This document shows positions 9,307 to 17,876 of a DNA stretch of 64,000 nt, one piece after another. A program made the position numbers and the translations under genes. Under the pieces are notes generated by a model that did no database searches, had not been told where the DNA came from, and saw only the letters and a list, made by a program, of their open reading frames with translations. Source of the DNA: an uncultured Bacillaceae bacterium (GTDB lineage Bacteria; Bacillota; Bacilli; Bacillales; Caldibacillaceae); contig CALGAD010000107.1 of assembly GCA_937951955.1 (NCBI GenBank), positions 1 through 64,000 on the forward strand, read 5' to 3'. How positions within the stretch are numbered: the first letter of the stretch is position 1; every line of letters starts with the position of its first letter.

Positions 9307-9561
9307 TTATTGCGTAAACAATTTGAACAAATTATTGATTTCCTTCGCCGTTTTCGGACCTGCGATTTTGGCAATTTCTTTAATAATGATCGTTCGATCC
9401 TTATGGTCGAAAATATTAAAATTTTTCCCCCGTAAAAATGCCGCCATATGTTCCGCCTGTTTTTTCGTCACGGAAATATCCGCTTTTTTAGCATATCTCA
9501 GTAAGTCGTCCGCAGTAATCGTGTTGATTTTCATATTGACTAGATTTTCAATGTATTTCAT
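9307..9561 (-). CDS. yqfT: YqfT-like small protein (DUF2624)
   Basis: This 84-residue soluble, largely helical protein matches B. subtilis YqfT in size, position (after nfo) and sequence type (NTITADDLLRYAKK, ISVTKKQAEHMAAFLRGK). Its function is unknown. The complementary strand start has GAGGAGGG upstream, which is why this strand is preferred over the overlapping plus-strand open frame. Confidence 0.82.
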   Translation of the reverse strand: MKYIENLVNMKINTITADDLLRYAKKADISVTKKQAEHMAAFLRGKNFNIFDHKDRTIIIKEIAKIAGPKTAKEINNLFKLFTQ

Positions 9562-9631
9562 CCCATTCCCTCCTCACCTCAATGTATGAATGTTTTTAAA
9601 AAAGTTTCACATCCTTTTTCTAACCGGGTTC

Positions 9632-9660
9632 TTTACAAACGGGAAAATGTTCGCTATACT
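9632..9660 (+). promoter_or_regulatory. SigA promoter of the znuC-znuB-zur operon
   Basis: TTTACA (9632-9637), a 17-bp spacer and TATACT (9655-9660) give a near-consensus promoter. The start of transcription would fall near 9667. Confidence 0.8.
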
Positions 9661-9669
9661 CAAGTTTGT

Positions 9670-9690
9670 AAATCGGAATGATTCTTATTA
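9670..9690 (+). promoter_or_regulatory. Zur operator upstream of znuC
   Basis: The 21 bases from 9670 (AAATCGGAATG followed by ATTCTTATTA) agree with the B. subtilis Zur box AAATCGTAATNATTACGATTT at about 16 of 20 defined positions. The site begins just after the expected transcription start. Zinc-loaded Zur bound here would block the promoter, and zur itself is the third gene of the operon. Confidence 0.75.
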
Positions 9691-9723
9691 ATAATTACAT
9701 TTTATGGAAAATGAGGTTTAACC

Positions 9724-10470
9724 ATGAGTGTGCAAAATCCTGTAATCGAATTCGAACACGTCTCTTATGCCTATGAAAAAGAGTCTGTTTTACAAGATAT
9801 TCATTTCAATATTCTCCCCGGCTCATTTTTAGGGGTCATCGGACCGAACGGTGGCGGTAAATCAACATTACTGAAACTATTGCTCGGGCTTTTGCCGTTG
9901 CAGGAGGGCAGGATAAAAATTTTCGGGCAGGAGCGGGAACGTTTCCGCGATTGGGAAAAAATCGGTTATGTTTCGCAAAAATCGAATGCCTTCAATCGGG
10001 GCTTTCCGGCAACCGTTTATGAAATCGTCCGCAGCGGACTCGTGAAAAAAACGGGGATGTTCCGCTTTTTTCCAAAAAATACGAAGGAACAAGTAACGGC
10101 AGCTTTGCGAGCGGTAGAGATGGAAACATTTTTGAAACGAAACATTAGTGAATTATCCGGTGGGGAACAACAAAGAATTTTTATCGCACGGGCGATTGTC
10201 ACAAAACCACAAATTTTAATACTGGATGAACCGACCGTAGGCGTCGATGTGGCGCGGGTTGAATCTTTTATCGCTTTGTTAAAAAAATTGAATCAGGAAC
10301 TAGGGATGACCATTATCTTAGTCAGTCACGATTTGCCCTCTTTACAAAATTCGGTATCCCACATCCTTCATTTAAACCGAACAATTGTTTATTACGGGGA
10401 TTATGCAAATTACAACAAGCATTTAAGAAGGCAAAGTCATCCCATGGAGTCGTTAGGGGGGATAGAGTAG
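9724..10470 (+). CDS. znuC: Zinc ABC transporter, ATP-binding protein
   Basis: This is the ATPase of a high-affinity metal importer on the inner face of the membrane. Motifs are Walker A GPNGGGKST (about 40-48), signature LSGGEQQR, Walker B ILILDEPTVGVD and the switch His in LVSHD. Zinc is inferred from the Zur box upstream and the zur gene downstream; manganese importers look similar. ATG follows GAGGTTTAACC. The stop overlaps the znuB start (TAGTG). No substrate-binding lipoprotein gene is present in the window, so ZnuA must be encoded elsewhere. Confidence 0.9.
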   Translation: MSVQNPVIEFEHVSYAYEKESVLQDIHFNILPGSFLGVIGPNGGGKSTLLKLLLGLLPLQEGRIKIFGQERERFRDWEKIGYVSQKSNAFNRGFPATVYEIVRSGLVKKTGMFRFFPKNTKEQVTAALRAVEMETFLKRNISELSGGEQQRIFIARAIVTKPQILILDEPTVGVDVARVESFIALLKKLNQELGMTIILVSHDLPSLQNSVSHILHLNRTIVYYGDYANYNKHLRRQSHPMESLGGIE

Positions 10471-11324
10471 TGCTGCAATATTTATTGGAATATGAGTTTT
10501 TACGCAATTCCTTCCTGACGGGATTGATCATTGGGATGATCAGCCCTCTACTCGGCGTGTTTATCGTTTTAAGGCGGCAATCGCTCATAGCCGATGCCCT
10601 CAGCCACGTTACTTTATCGGGCATCGCGGCCAGCCTGTTTCTTGGTAAGCTGTCACCATTCTGGGCTACCCTTAATCCCGTTTACGGTGGTATGATCTTT
10701 TCCATTGGCGGAGCCTTACTGATTGAAAAATTGCGTACCGTTTACCGTCATTACGAAGAATTGGCAATTCCTATTATCATGTCTTTCGGCGTCGGATTAG
10801 GGGTTGTATTTATTTCACTTGCCAACGGCTTTAATGCGGATTTATTTAGTTATTTATTCGGTAGTGTCAGTGCGGTAAGTACAGGAGACTTGTATTTAAT
10901 CATTTTCATCAGCGTCATAGTTCTTTTATGCATCATTTTCTTGTTTAAGGAATTATTTCTTTTATCCTTTGATGAGGAATATGGAAAAGTATCCGGTCTG
11001 AGAGTAAAAACGATTAATTTTATTTTTATTATTATGGTTGCCGTCGTCATTGCCATTTCGATGCAAATTGTCGGGGTATTGCTCGTCTCTTCTTTGATGA
11101 CCTTGCCGGTTGCCGCCAGCATCCGGGTTGCTAAAAGCTTCAAAGGAACGATTTTTTACGCGATCTTCTTCGGCGAACTGGCTGTCGTTGGCGGTCTCGT
11201 TAGCGCATATTATTTCAATTTGGCACCGGGTGGAACCATCGTGATCCTCGCAACATTGATACTGGTTCTGGCGATTTGCAATAAACAGATGCACATACGT
11301 TATAATAAGATGTTAAGTAAGTAA
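10470..11324 (+). CDS. znuB: Zinc ABC transporter, permease protein
   Basis: This is the membrane subunit of the metal ABC-3 permease family, with 284 residues and about eight hydrophobic helices. The family cytoplasmic motif RRQSLIADALSHVTLSGIA (about 36-54), which contacts the ATPase, is clear. GTG 10470 overlaps the znuC stop by one base, and GGGGGGATAGAG provides the ribosome site, so the two genes are translationally coupled. Confidence 0.92.
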   Translation: MLQYLLEYEFLRNSFLTGLIIGMISPLLGVFIVLRRQSLIADALSHVTLSGIAASLFLGKLSPFWATLNPVYGGMIFSIGGALLIEKLRTVYRHYEELAIPIIMSFGVGLGVVFISLANGFNADLFSYLFGSVSAVSTGDLYLIIFISVIVLLCIIFLFKELFLLSFDEEYGKVSGLRVKTINFIFIIMVAVVIAISMQIVGVLLVSSLMTLPVAASIRVAKSFKGTIFYAIFFGELAVVGGLVSAYYFNLAPGGTIVILATLILVLAICNKQMHIRYNKMLSK

Positions 11325-11340
11325 AGTGAGGCTGAGAATC

Positions 11341-11754
11341 ATGGATTTAAATGATGCGATCCGAATTTTAAAGGAAAATGGCTATAAATATACCGGGAGA
11401 CGGGTGGATATGCTGGAATATTTATCCAGGGAAGACCGGTATTTAACGGCGAAAGAGATTTTATTAAAAATGCGGGAAACGTATCCGCAGCTGAGTTTCG
11501 ATACGGTATACCGTAATCTGTCCCTCTACGTGGAATTAGGGATACTTGAGTCGACCGAATTGTCCGGGGAAAAGCAATACCGTTTTAACTGCGATGTCGA
11601 TTCTCACCATCACCATTTTATCTGTATACAATGCGGCAAAACAAAGGAAATCCACATGTGTCCAATGAAAAATTTGACTGAGGAACTGGAAGGATTGACA
11701 ATTAAAGACCATAAATTTGAAATTTATGGATATTGTCAAGAGTGTACAGCTTAA
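11341..11754 (+). CDS. zur: Zinc uptake repressor Zur (Fur family)
   Basis: Zur is a zinc-sensing repressor of zinc uptake. It has 137 residues. The winged helix includes SFDTVYRNLSLYVELGIL (about 52-69). The structural zinc site is Cys95/Cys98 (CIQCGK) with Cys132/Cys135 (CQEC). The regulatory site is suggested by the HHHHF run near 89-93 and His124. It closely resembles B. subtilis Zur (YqfV), including ELSGEK and CGKTKEI. Start 11341 matches the family N-terminus, with GAGGCTGAG upstream. As the third gene of the operon, it forms an autoregulatory loop through the Zur box. Confidence 0.93.
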   Translation: MDLNDAIRILKENGYKYTGRRVDMLEYLSREDRYLTAKEILLKMRETYPQLSFDTVYRNLSLYVELGILESTELSGEKQYRFNCDVDSHHHHFICIQCGKTKEIHMCPMKNLTEELEGLTIKDHKFEIYGYCQECTA

Positions 11755-11874
11755 AAGAGCTTTTTTCGTGTTAAATCGTAGCAGAAACAAGAAGCGCTGG
11801 AAAATATTCTTAGGTTTTATTTTAAGTTCTCGTCCAAACTAATACTGCTCCCTAAATGAAAGCGAGGAGATCGT

Positions 11875-12234
11875 TTGGACATGGACAACCGATACGGTAA
11901 CGATTTAAATAAAGGATATGATAATCACGAGAAGTTAAATGATGAATATTTGGAAGAAATGGGAACCGAATTTACTCCCGCTGTCGAACTATCGGATGAC
12001 CGCTATGAAGAGGTTGCCGAAGATGTCGGTTCAGGATTTGGCTTCGGGTTAACCGCATTGGCTTTGGCGATCCTCTCTTTACTGACAGCATCTTCACTAT
12101 TTGCGGTTATTGGTGTGATTTTAGGTTTTGTCGCCCGCGGCAGAGGAGCAAGAAGCCTGGGGAACTGGGCGATAGGGATTAGTGTCGCAGCGATCCTGAT
12201 CGATATATTTTTCACTCCGCTTTATTTTTCATAA
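11875..12234 (+). CDS. yqfX: YqfX-like membrane protein
   Basis: This 119-residue protein has an acidic soluble N-terminus (about 1-55) and two hydrophobic segments (about 55-85 and 93-117) separated by a short basic loop (ARGRGARS). The size and place after zur match B. subtilis YqfX. Its function is unknown. The TTG start at 11875 is favoured by GAGGAG six to seven bases upstream; ATG 11881 is the alternative. In B. subtilis ispG lies between this gene and yqfZ; here it is absent. Confidence 0.7.
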   Translation: MDMDNRYGNDLNKGYDNHEKLNDEYLEEMGTEFTPAVELSDDRYEEVAEDVGSGFGFGLTALALAILSLLTASSLFAVIGVILGFVARGRGARSLGNWAIGISVAAILIDIFFTPLYFS

Positions 12235-12258
12235 ATTTAGGGAGCAATGCAGGAAATT

Positions 12259-12303
12259 ACGGTCCAGATCGGAGATCCAAATCCGATCGGGCCGTTTTTT
12301 TGT
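12259..12303 (+). terminator. Terminator after yqfX
   Basis: GGTCCAGATCGGA (12261-12273) pairs imperfectly with TCCGATCGGGCC (12282-12293), followed by GTTTTTTT. Confidence 0.8.
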
Positions 12304-12318
12304 AAGTGAGTTGTTCTT

Positions 12319-12645
12319 TTAATCCTTATCGTATATAGGAAATTTGTACGTTTTTCCTGGCTGAATGTCCGTTGGATTTATTCCTTCATTGAGCTCGCTG
12401 AAGTCGGTGACGATTTTTTCAATGGAAAAATGAGCAGGAACCCCTCCGTTTTGCTCGATGATCGATAAAACCGTATCACCTGGCTTCACTTCGATTTCTA
12501 TATATTCGATTGAAAGAGTGGACTCGACCGCTTTATGCTCATCTTCTTGTACGGCCTGGATTCCGGGTAACGTTCCGATCGTTAAATCATAATAGATAGC
12601 ATAAGCACAAAGAATGAACAATATAAACCCCAGCATGCGTTTCAT
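12319..12645 (-). CDS. yqfZ: YqfZ, membrane-anchored LysM-type protein
   Basis: This 108-residue protein has an N-terminal membrane helix (about 4-22) and a C-terminal LysM-like domain beginning IEVKPGDTVLSIIEQ and ending in PGKTYKFPIY. It is probably anchored in the membrane with a peptidoglycan-binding domain outside. Size and location match B. subtilis YqfZ. The start at 12645 follows AAAGGGGAATAAAG on the minus strand. Its exact function is unknown. Confidence 0.8.
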   Translation of the reverse strand: MKRMLGFILFILCAYAIYYDLTIGTLPGIQAVQEDEHKAVESTLSIEYIEIEVKPGDTVLSIIEQNGGVPAHFSIEKIVTDFSELNEGINPTDIQPGKTYKFPIYDKD

Positions 12646-12841
12646 CACTTTATTCCCCTTTAATTCAACTTTTCTCATATTTATACTAAATATATTCACT
12701 ATTTCTAGTTTTATGAAAGAGAAAGAACCGTTATAATAGAAGTAAATATATTAACAATCAGTCGATTTTGCTATAGTTAAAACACTGGATAAACGATCCG
12801 TGATAAATGGAAAACGTATTTTGACTGGCTGGTGAACTTGT

Positions 12842-13324
12842 GTGACGGTTATTTATTGGTTCGTGATCATCGCACTATTTGTCCTTGCTTTTCTTGGCCT
12901 TCTTTATCCGATCATTCCGAGTGCACCATTGTTGTTGCTTGCTTTTATCCTGTATGGCTTCTTTTTCTCCTTTGAGCCGTTCAATTTCATGTTCTGGGTT
13001 ATTCAACTTTTCTTATTGGGAGTCCTGCTTATTAGTGATAATGTGGCGAACATTTTTACTGTGAAAAAATTCGGGGGCTCCAGGGCAGGAATATGGGGGA
13101 GTACGATCGGTCTTGTGCTGGGTCCATTTCTCATACCTGGCTGGGGGTTGTTGATCGGACCGTTTGCCGGCGCATTTTTAGCGGAGTGGATCGTGCATAA
13201 GCGCGGGTTTACCGAGGCTGTTAAAATTGGTTTCTCCACTTTAATCAGTTTAATTAGCAGTGTTTTTGTCAAAGCTTTTATCATGGCCATCATGATTGGT
13301 TACTTTCTCATTTCGGTTCTTTGA
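12842..13324 (+). CDS. yqgC: DUF456 family membrane protein (YqgC)
   Basis: This hydrophobic 160-residue protein has about four to five membrane helices. The glycine-rich middle (GSTIGLVLGPFLIPGWGLL, GPFAGAFLAE) is typical of DUF456. It lies just upstream of sodA, as yqgC does in B. subtilis. The GTG start at 12842 has only a weak GGTGAAC ribosome site, so the start is less sure than the gene. Function unknown. Confidence 0.82.
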   Translation: MTVIYWFVIIALFVLAFLGLLYPIIPSAPLLLLAFILYGFFFSFEPFNFMFWVIQLFLLGVLLISDNVANIFTVKKFGGSRAGIWGSTIGLVLGPFLIPGWGLLIGPFAGAFLAEWIVHKRGFTEAVKIGFSTLISLISSVFVKAFIMAIMIGYFLISVL

Positions 13325-13472
13325 TTAAAAATTCTGAAAACAACAGGATATTTTTGGAAATTTTTAAGACGTTTCATTTGAATTCTTTCATGCTGTTTGA
13401 TAATCTAAATGTAAACATTTGGTATACAATACTCACTATTTAATAATAATGATTTTCAGGAGGGTGATTGTA

Positions 13473-14081
13473 ATGGCACATGAATTACCAGCATTGCCTT
13501 ATGCATACGATGCTTTAGAACCACATATTGACAAAGAAACGATGAACATCCACCATACGAAGCATCATAACACGTATGTCACCAATTTAAATAATGCGAT
13601 CAAGGGACATGCAGATTTAGAAAATAAATCCGTTGAAGAATTAATCTCCAACCTCGATGCTGTCCCGGAAGAAATCCGTACAGCGGTCCGGAATAATGGT
13701 GGTGGACATGCAAACCACACATTGTTCTGGCAAATTATGTCTCCAAACGGTGGCGGTGAGCCAACAGGTGAGTTAGCGGAGGCCATCAATAAGAAATTCG
13801 GTAGCTTCGCACAATTTAAGGAAGAGTTTAAAAAGGCTGCAGCAGGACGCTTCGGTTCTGGCTGGGCATGGCTCGTTGTGAATAACGGTGAATTAGAAAT
13901 CACGAGCACACCGAACCAGGATTCCCCGTTAATGGAAGGTAAAACACCGATTCTCGGTATTGACGTTTGGGAGCATGCTTATTACTTGAAATATCAAAAC
14001 CGTCGTCCAGATTACATTGAAGCTTTCTTCAATGTCATCAACTGGGACGAAGTGGCAAAACGTTACAGCGCGGCAAAATAA
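13473..14081 (+). CDS. sodA: Superoxide dismutase (Mn/Fe type)
   Basis: This enzyme converts superoxide to oxygen and hydrogen peroxide in the cytoplasm. It has 202 residues. The four metal ligands are His27, His82, Asp164 and His168 (DVWEHAYYLKYQ). GGGHANHTLFW and GSGWAWLV are typical of the manganese-leaning bacilli enzymes, though sequence alone does not settle Mn against Fe. ATG 13473 sits nine bases after AGGAGGGTGAT. It is monocistronic: a strong terminator follows. Confidence 0.97.
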   Translation: MAHELPALPYAYDALEPHIDKETMNIHHTKHHNTYVTNLNNAIKGHADLENKSVEELISNLDAVPEEIRTAVRNNGGGHANHTLFWQIMSPNGGGEPTGELAEAINKKFGSFAQFKEEFKKAAAGRFGSGWAWLVVNNGELEITSTPNQDSPLMEGKTPILGIDVWEHAYYLKYQNRRPDYIEAFFNVINWDEVAKRYSAAK

Positions 14082-14088
14082 TTACAAA

Positions 14089-14125
14089 AACTACCTTGAA
14101 GGATTTTCTTCAAGGTAGTTTTTTG
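14089..14125 (+). terminator. Terminator of sodA
   Basis: A perfect 12-bp stem, ACTACCTTGAAG (14090-14101) with CTTCAAGGTAGT (14108-14119), is followed by TTTTTG. Confidence 0.93.
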
Positions 14126-14143
14126 TTTGCGGAATAAAAACAA

Positions 14144-14174
14144 CTCCTTTACAAACAATAGTTTTGTAAAGGAG
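14144..14174 (+). promoter_or_regulatory. Hairpin burying the ribosome binding site of the MFS gene
   Basis: CTCCTTTACAAA (14144-14155) and TTTGTAAAGGAG (14163-14174) are exact complements separated by 7 nt. The 3' arm contains the whole Shine-Dalgarno AAAGGAG (14168-14174), which lies eight bases before ATG 14183. No T run follows, so it is not a terminator. A transcript carrying this leader would hide its ribosome site unless the stem is melted or competed. Confidence 0.7.
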
Positions 14175-14182
14175 CGAACAGC

Positions 14183-15391
14183 ATGGAGATAACCTCGATG
14201 AGAAAATGGACAGGGAATACCCCCTTAACGAAAGATTTTAAATTATTGCTAACGATCGGAGCGCTCTATTCGTTAAGTGTGGCCCTGTCCAACACTTTTG
14301 TGAATGTGTATTTATGGCGGTTAACGGAAGGGTATTTCCAGGTTGGTATATACAATCTGGCAATTGTCCTCACCCAGCCCTTCTTTTTTATTTTCGCGGG
14401 CCGGATTGCCAAACAGGTCGATCGTATCATCGTATTTCGGATCGGTGTTTTTTTACTGGCGCTTTACTATTCAACGGTACTCATGCTCGGGGAGCGGGTC
14501 AGCGCTTTTCTCTGGCTTATCGGTGGTTTACTTGGAATGGGGTATGGCTTTTATTGGCTCGCATACAATGTTCTCACCTTTGAAATTACGGAACCGGAAA
14601 CGCGCGATTTTTTTAATGGTATGGTTGGTGTTTTAGGTTCCCTTGGCGGTATGATCGGACCGCTCGTTGCCGGCTTTATCCTCATGCGCTATCTAAAAAA
14701 TGGTTATTCGATTATTTTTGTCATTTCCCTCAGTTTGTTTGCCCTGGCCACAATTTTAAGCTTTTTCATGGTACGCCGTCCGGCAAAGGGAAAATATTTT
14801 TTTATCGACGTGTTAAAAAGGCGAAAAACCAACATTCACTGGCGCATGATCACATATGCTAACTTTTCTCAGGGACTAAGGGAAGGGATTTTTGCGTTTA
14901 TTATCAACCTGTATGTGTTTTTGGCAGGAAGAAGTGAAATGGCCCTCGGGAAATTTGCCTTTATCAATTCCCTCGTTTCATCGATCGCCTATTTTTTTGC
15001 CGGGCGCTTTATCAAAAATTCGCTGCGACAGAAAGCGATATTTCTCGGCGGACTCTTTTTATTTTTGGCAGTTTTTATTATCTTGTTATGGCCAAATTAT
15101 GTATCATTTCTCATCTATGGGGTGATCATTTCTACTGCCTATCCAGTCATACTCGTTCCTTATTTATCGACGGTCTACGATGTGATTGGTGCAGCGTCTG
15201 AAGCTGGAGAGTTAAGAATTGAGTACGTGGTCGTTCGCGAACTGTTTTTAAATTTGGGTAGAATTGTTTCCGTGACGGTTTTTCTAATAGCGATAAGCTT
15301 TTTTGAAGTGGAAACAGCGACCCGTTTTCTCCTCATTCTTTTCGGGGCCGGATATTTGCTCATCTACTTTTTTATTCGCAAAATCAAGTGA
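14183..15391 (+). CDS. yqgE: MFS transporter (YqgE-like)
   Basis: This 402-residue protein of the major facilitator superfamily has about 11-12 hydrophobic helices and a central cytoplasmic loop with basic residues (about 196-225). It corresponds by position, between sodA and pbpA, to B. subtilis YqgE; no substrate is known. Basic residues at helix ends (RIAKQVDR) fit the usual positive-inside pattern. ATG follows AAAGGAGCGAACAGC, but that site lies inside a 12-bp hairpin. The stop overlaps the start of the terminator stem. Confidence 0.85.
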   Translation: MEITSMRKWTGNTPLTKDFKLLLTIGALYSLSVALSNTFVNVYLWRLTEGYFQVGIYNLAIVLTQPFFFIFAGRIAKQVDRIIVFRIGVFLLALYYSTVLMLGERVSAFLWLIGGLLGMGYGFYWLAYNVLTFEITEPETRDFFNGMVGVLGSLGGMIGPLVAGFILMRYLKNGYSIIFVISLSLFALATILSFFMVRRPAKGKYFFIDVLKRRKTNIHWRMITYANFSQGLREGIFAFIINLYVFLAGRSEMALGKFAFINSLVSSIAYFFAGRFIKNSLRQKAIFLGGLFLFLAVFIILLWPNYVSFLIYGVIISTAYPVILVPYLSTVYDVIGAASEAGELRIEYVVVRELFLNLGRIVSVTVFLIAISFFEVETATRFLLILFGAGYLLIYFFIRKIK

Positions 15392-15417
15392 GAAGGCCAA
15401 TTCGAGCCTTCTCTTTT
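15390..15417 (+). terminator. Terminator of yqgE
   Basis: GAGAAGGC (15390-15397) and GCCTTCTC (15406-15413) form an 8-bp stem followed by TTTTC. The stem begins within the stop codon of yqgE. Confidence 0.8.
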
Positions 15418-15641
15418 CATGTTCATATAAGTTTGCTAGTAGAAAAACAGAAAATGATTCCAGCAACGCATCGATACTTTCCCTAGCAATCGGTATACTT
15501 TTCGATTAAAATAATAATGGTATCTATTGCACACAGCAATGAATTTAGTAATGAATTGTTAAGGGATTACTTTTGTGCGAAACCGTACGTTTTTAAATAG
15601 AGAAGACTGTACGCAATTATAAAAAGAAAAGGATGATCGTT

Positions 15642-17747
15642 TTGCGAATGAGACAGAAGCAAAAAAAGAATAAGAAAAATGTGATTCCGGTAAGAATGAA
15701 TTTACTCTTCTTTTTCGTTTTTGCCATGTTCTCCATTTTAATCTTGCGGCTCGGTATCGTGCAGATCGTCCATGGAGAGAAATATGAAGCTCAGGTAAAT
15801 TCAACGGATGTCACCTCCGTCGCCTATTCGGTTCCCCGGGGGGAAATGTATGATCGGAATTATCAATTAGTGAAATATAACGTGCCGGAAAAAGCCATCA
15901 CCTTTACCCCGCCAAAAAATCCGCAACCGGATGAGCTACTGGATCTTGCCAAGAAATTGGCAGAGCTCATCACAATGCCCGAGGCAGATGTGAAAAAAGT
16001 AACAGAACGGGATTTAAAGGATATCTGGCTGATTGAAAATGATAATGGCAATCACCTTCTTACAGAAGAAGAAAAACAGCTTTACAAAGATAAACAATTA
16101 ACAGAAAAAGAAGTTTATCGCCTGAAATTGGACCGGATCAGTGAAGAAGAACTACAGGAAGTGGATAAAAACGTGGCCGCCATTTATCGGAAATTGTACA
16201 GCGCTGTTGCGTTAACACCAACGATTATTAAAAATGAAAATGTCACCGACGAAGAGTATGCAATGGTTAGTGAAAATCTTGTTAATCTTCCCGGTATCGA
16301 TATCACAACGGACTGGCGGCGGGCACGTACGTATGACGATGTATTCTGGAATATTTTAGGCGGCGTATCCGAATCGAATGAAGGGCTGCCTGCCGAAAAA
16401 GTAGATTACTATAAGTCCAGAGGCTATGCGTTAAATGATCGCGTGGGAACAAGTTATTTAGAAGAACTGTATGACGAAGTTTTGCAAGGCCAAAAAGCCA
16501 AGGTAAAAACGGTAACGAATAAAAACGGTGAAGTTGTCGATATGGAAGTCCTGACGGAAGGACAGAGTGGAAAAGATATCGTGTTAACGATTGATATGGA
16601 CTTCCAGGCACGCGTCGAACAGATTATTGAAGAAGAGCTGTCCAAAGGAATGAAATCGTCAAGCACCCTTGATCGGGCGTTTGTCGTCGCGATGGATCCG
16701 ATGACTGGGGAAATTTTAGCCATGTCCGGCCGACAGTATAATCCCCAGTCAAAGAAATTTGATGACTTTACTCCCGGAACCTTTACCACCTCTTATGCTG
16801 CTGGGTCCGTTGTCAAAGGGGCAACAGTGCTGACCGGTTTTCAGACGGGAAGTGTGCGACCGGGGCAACAAGTACTGGACGAAGTCATGGTGATTAGGGG
16901 TTCTGGAAGCTTTTCATCCCACCAGGTCATGGGCTGGGTGAACGATTTAACAGCTCTCGAACGTTCCTCAAACGTATATATGTGGAAAATCGCGATTGAT
17001 ATTTTAGGCGGCCAGTACGTGCGCGGACAATCATTACGAATCGAACCGGAAAATATCGAGATCATCCGGCGCTACTTTGGACAGTTCGGCCTCGGCGTGC
17101 CGACCGGGATTGGCTTTGAAAATGAAACAGCGGGAATTAAAGCGACGAACGCGGAAGCATACTTCCAAATAGCCATCGGTCAGTTAGATACGTACACACC
17201 ATTACAACTGGCCCAGTATGTATCGACCATTGCCAATGGTGGTTATCGCATGAAACCGCAACTCGTGAAGGAAATTCGTGAACCGAATGTCGACAGCAAT
17301 GAACCGGGTAAAGTCATTAAGAAGTTTGAACCGGTTGTTCTGAATAAGCTCGATATGAAGGATGAATGGATCAAGCGGGTTCAGGAAGGATTTTGGCGCG
17401 TTACCCACGGTGCCCGGGGAACGGCCCGGGGATATTTCAAAAACGAACCGTATAATGCAGCCGGTAAAACCGGTACAGCCGAAGCACGGATGAATGATAT
17501 CGACACATATAATTTAAGCTTTGTCGGTTATGCGCCTTATGAAGATCCGGAAATCGCGATATCTGTCATGGTGCCTAATGCGTATCGAAAGGGTGCGCGT
17601 TCCAATAGTATGGCGCTCATCCTTGCTCAGCGTGTATTTCGGGAATACTTTGATTTGAAAGAAGAACGGGCGATGAATGGCGAACTAGCTGGAACGGAAG
17701 AGCAACAAGAAAACGTGCGCCAGTTTGACGATCTTAGCGAGGAATAA
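15642..17747 (+). CDS. pbpA: Penicillin-binding protein 2 (class B transpeptidase)
   Basis: This peptidoglycan transpeptidase is homologous to B. subtilis PbpA (PBP2A), which takes part in rod-shape wall synthesis. It has 701 residues. A membrane anchor spans about 20-42. A PBP-dimer domain follows, then the transpeptidase domain with SVVK (nucleophile Ser), SSN and KTGTAEA. The C-terminal tail is acidic. The TTG start at 15642 is chosen because AAAAGGATGAT (15628-15637) fits it, whereas ATG 15633 lies within that ribosome site. In B. subtilis the pst phosphate operon follows; here it does not. Confidence 0.94.
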   Translation: MRMRQKQKKNKKNVIPVRMNLLFFFVFAMFSILILRLGIVQIVHGEKYEAQVNSTDVTSVAYSVPRGEMYDRNYQLVKYNVPEKAITFTPPKNPQPDELLDLAKKLAELITMPEADVKKVTERDLKDIWLIENDNGNHLLTEEEKQLYKDKQLTEKEVYRLKLDRISEEELQEVDKNVAAIYRKLYSAVALTPTIIKNENVTDEEYAMVSENLVNLPGIDITTDWRRARTYDDVFWNILGGVSESNEGLPAEKVDYYKSRGYALNDRVGTSYLEELYDEVLQGQKAKVKTVTNKNGEVVDMEVLTEGQSGKDIVLTIDMDFQARVEQIIEEELSKGMKSSSTLDRAFVVAMDPMTGEILAMSGRQYNPQSKKFDDFTPGTFTTSYAAGSVVKGATVLTGFQTGSVRPGQQVLDEVMVIRGSGSFSSHQVMGWVNDLTALERSSNVYMWKIAIDILGGQYVRGQSLRIEPENIEIIRRYFGQFGLGVPTGIGFENETAGIKATNAEAYFQIAIGQLDTYTPLQLAQYVSTIANGGYRMKPQLVKEIREPNVDSNEPGKVIKKFEPVVLNKLDMKDEWIKRVQEGFWRVTHGARGTARGYFKNEPYNAAGKTGTAEARMNDIDTYNLSFVGYAPYEDPEIAISVMVPNAYRKGARSNSMALILAQRVFREYFDLKEERAMNGELAGTEEQQENVRQFDDLSEE

Positions 17748-17823
17748 GGAAATTTGCTTATTGCTAGGAAAAATCAGTTGATTTTAAGAAACATTGTATA
17801 AAGGGAATCATCTCGCAATTTGT

Positions 17824-17865
17824 AAAAACGGTTCAAATCATTGAATGATTTGAACCGTTTTTTGT
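17824..17865 (+). terminator. Bidirectional terminator between pbpA and yqzC
   Basis: A 16-bp stem, AAAACGGTTCAAATCA (17825-17840) with TGATTTGAACCGTTTT (17846-17861), is flanked by an A run on the left and a T run on the right. It can serve both convergent genes. Confidence 0.93.
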
Positions 17866-17876
17866 ATCAATAGCTA

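Noticed and set aside
9263..9589. Plus-strand open frame opposite yqfT
   Set aside because: It begins inside a terminator and is antisense to a gene with a strong ribosome site and conserved size.
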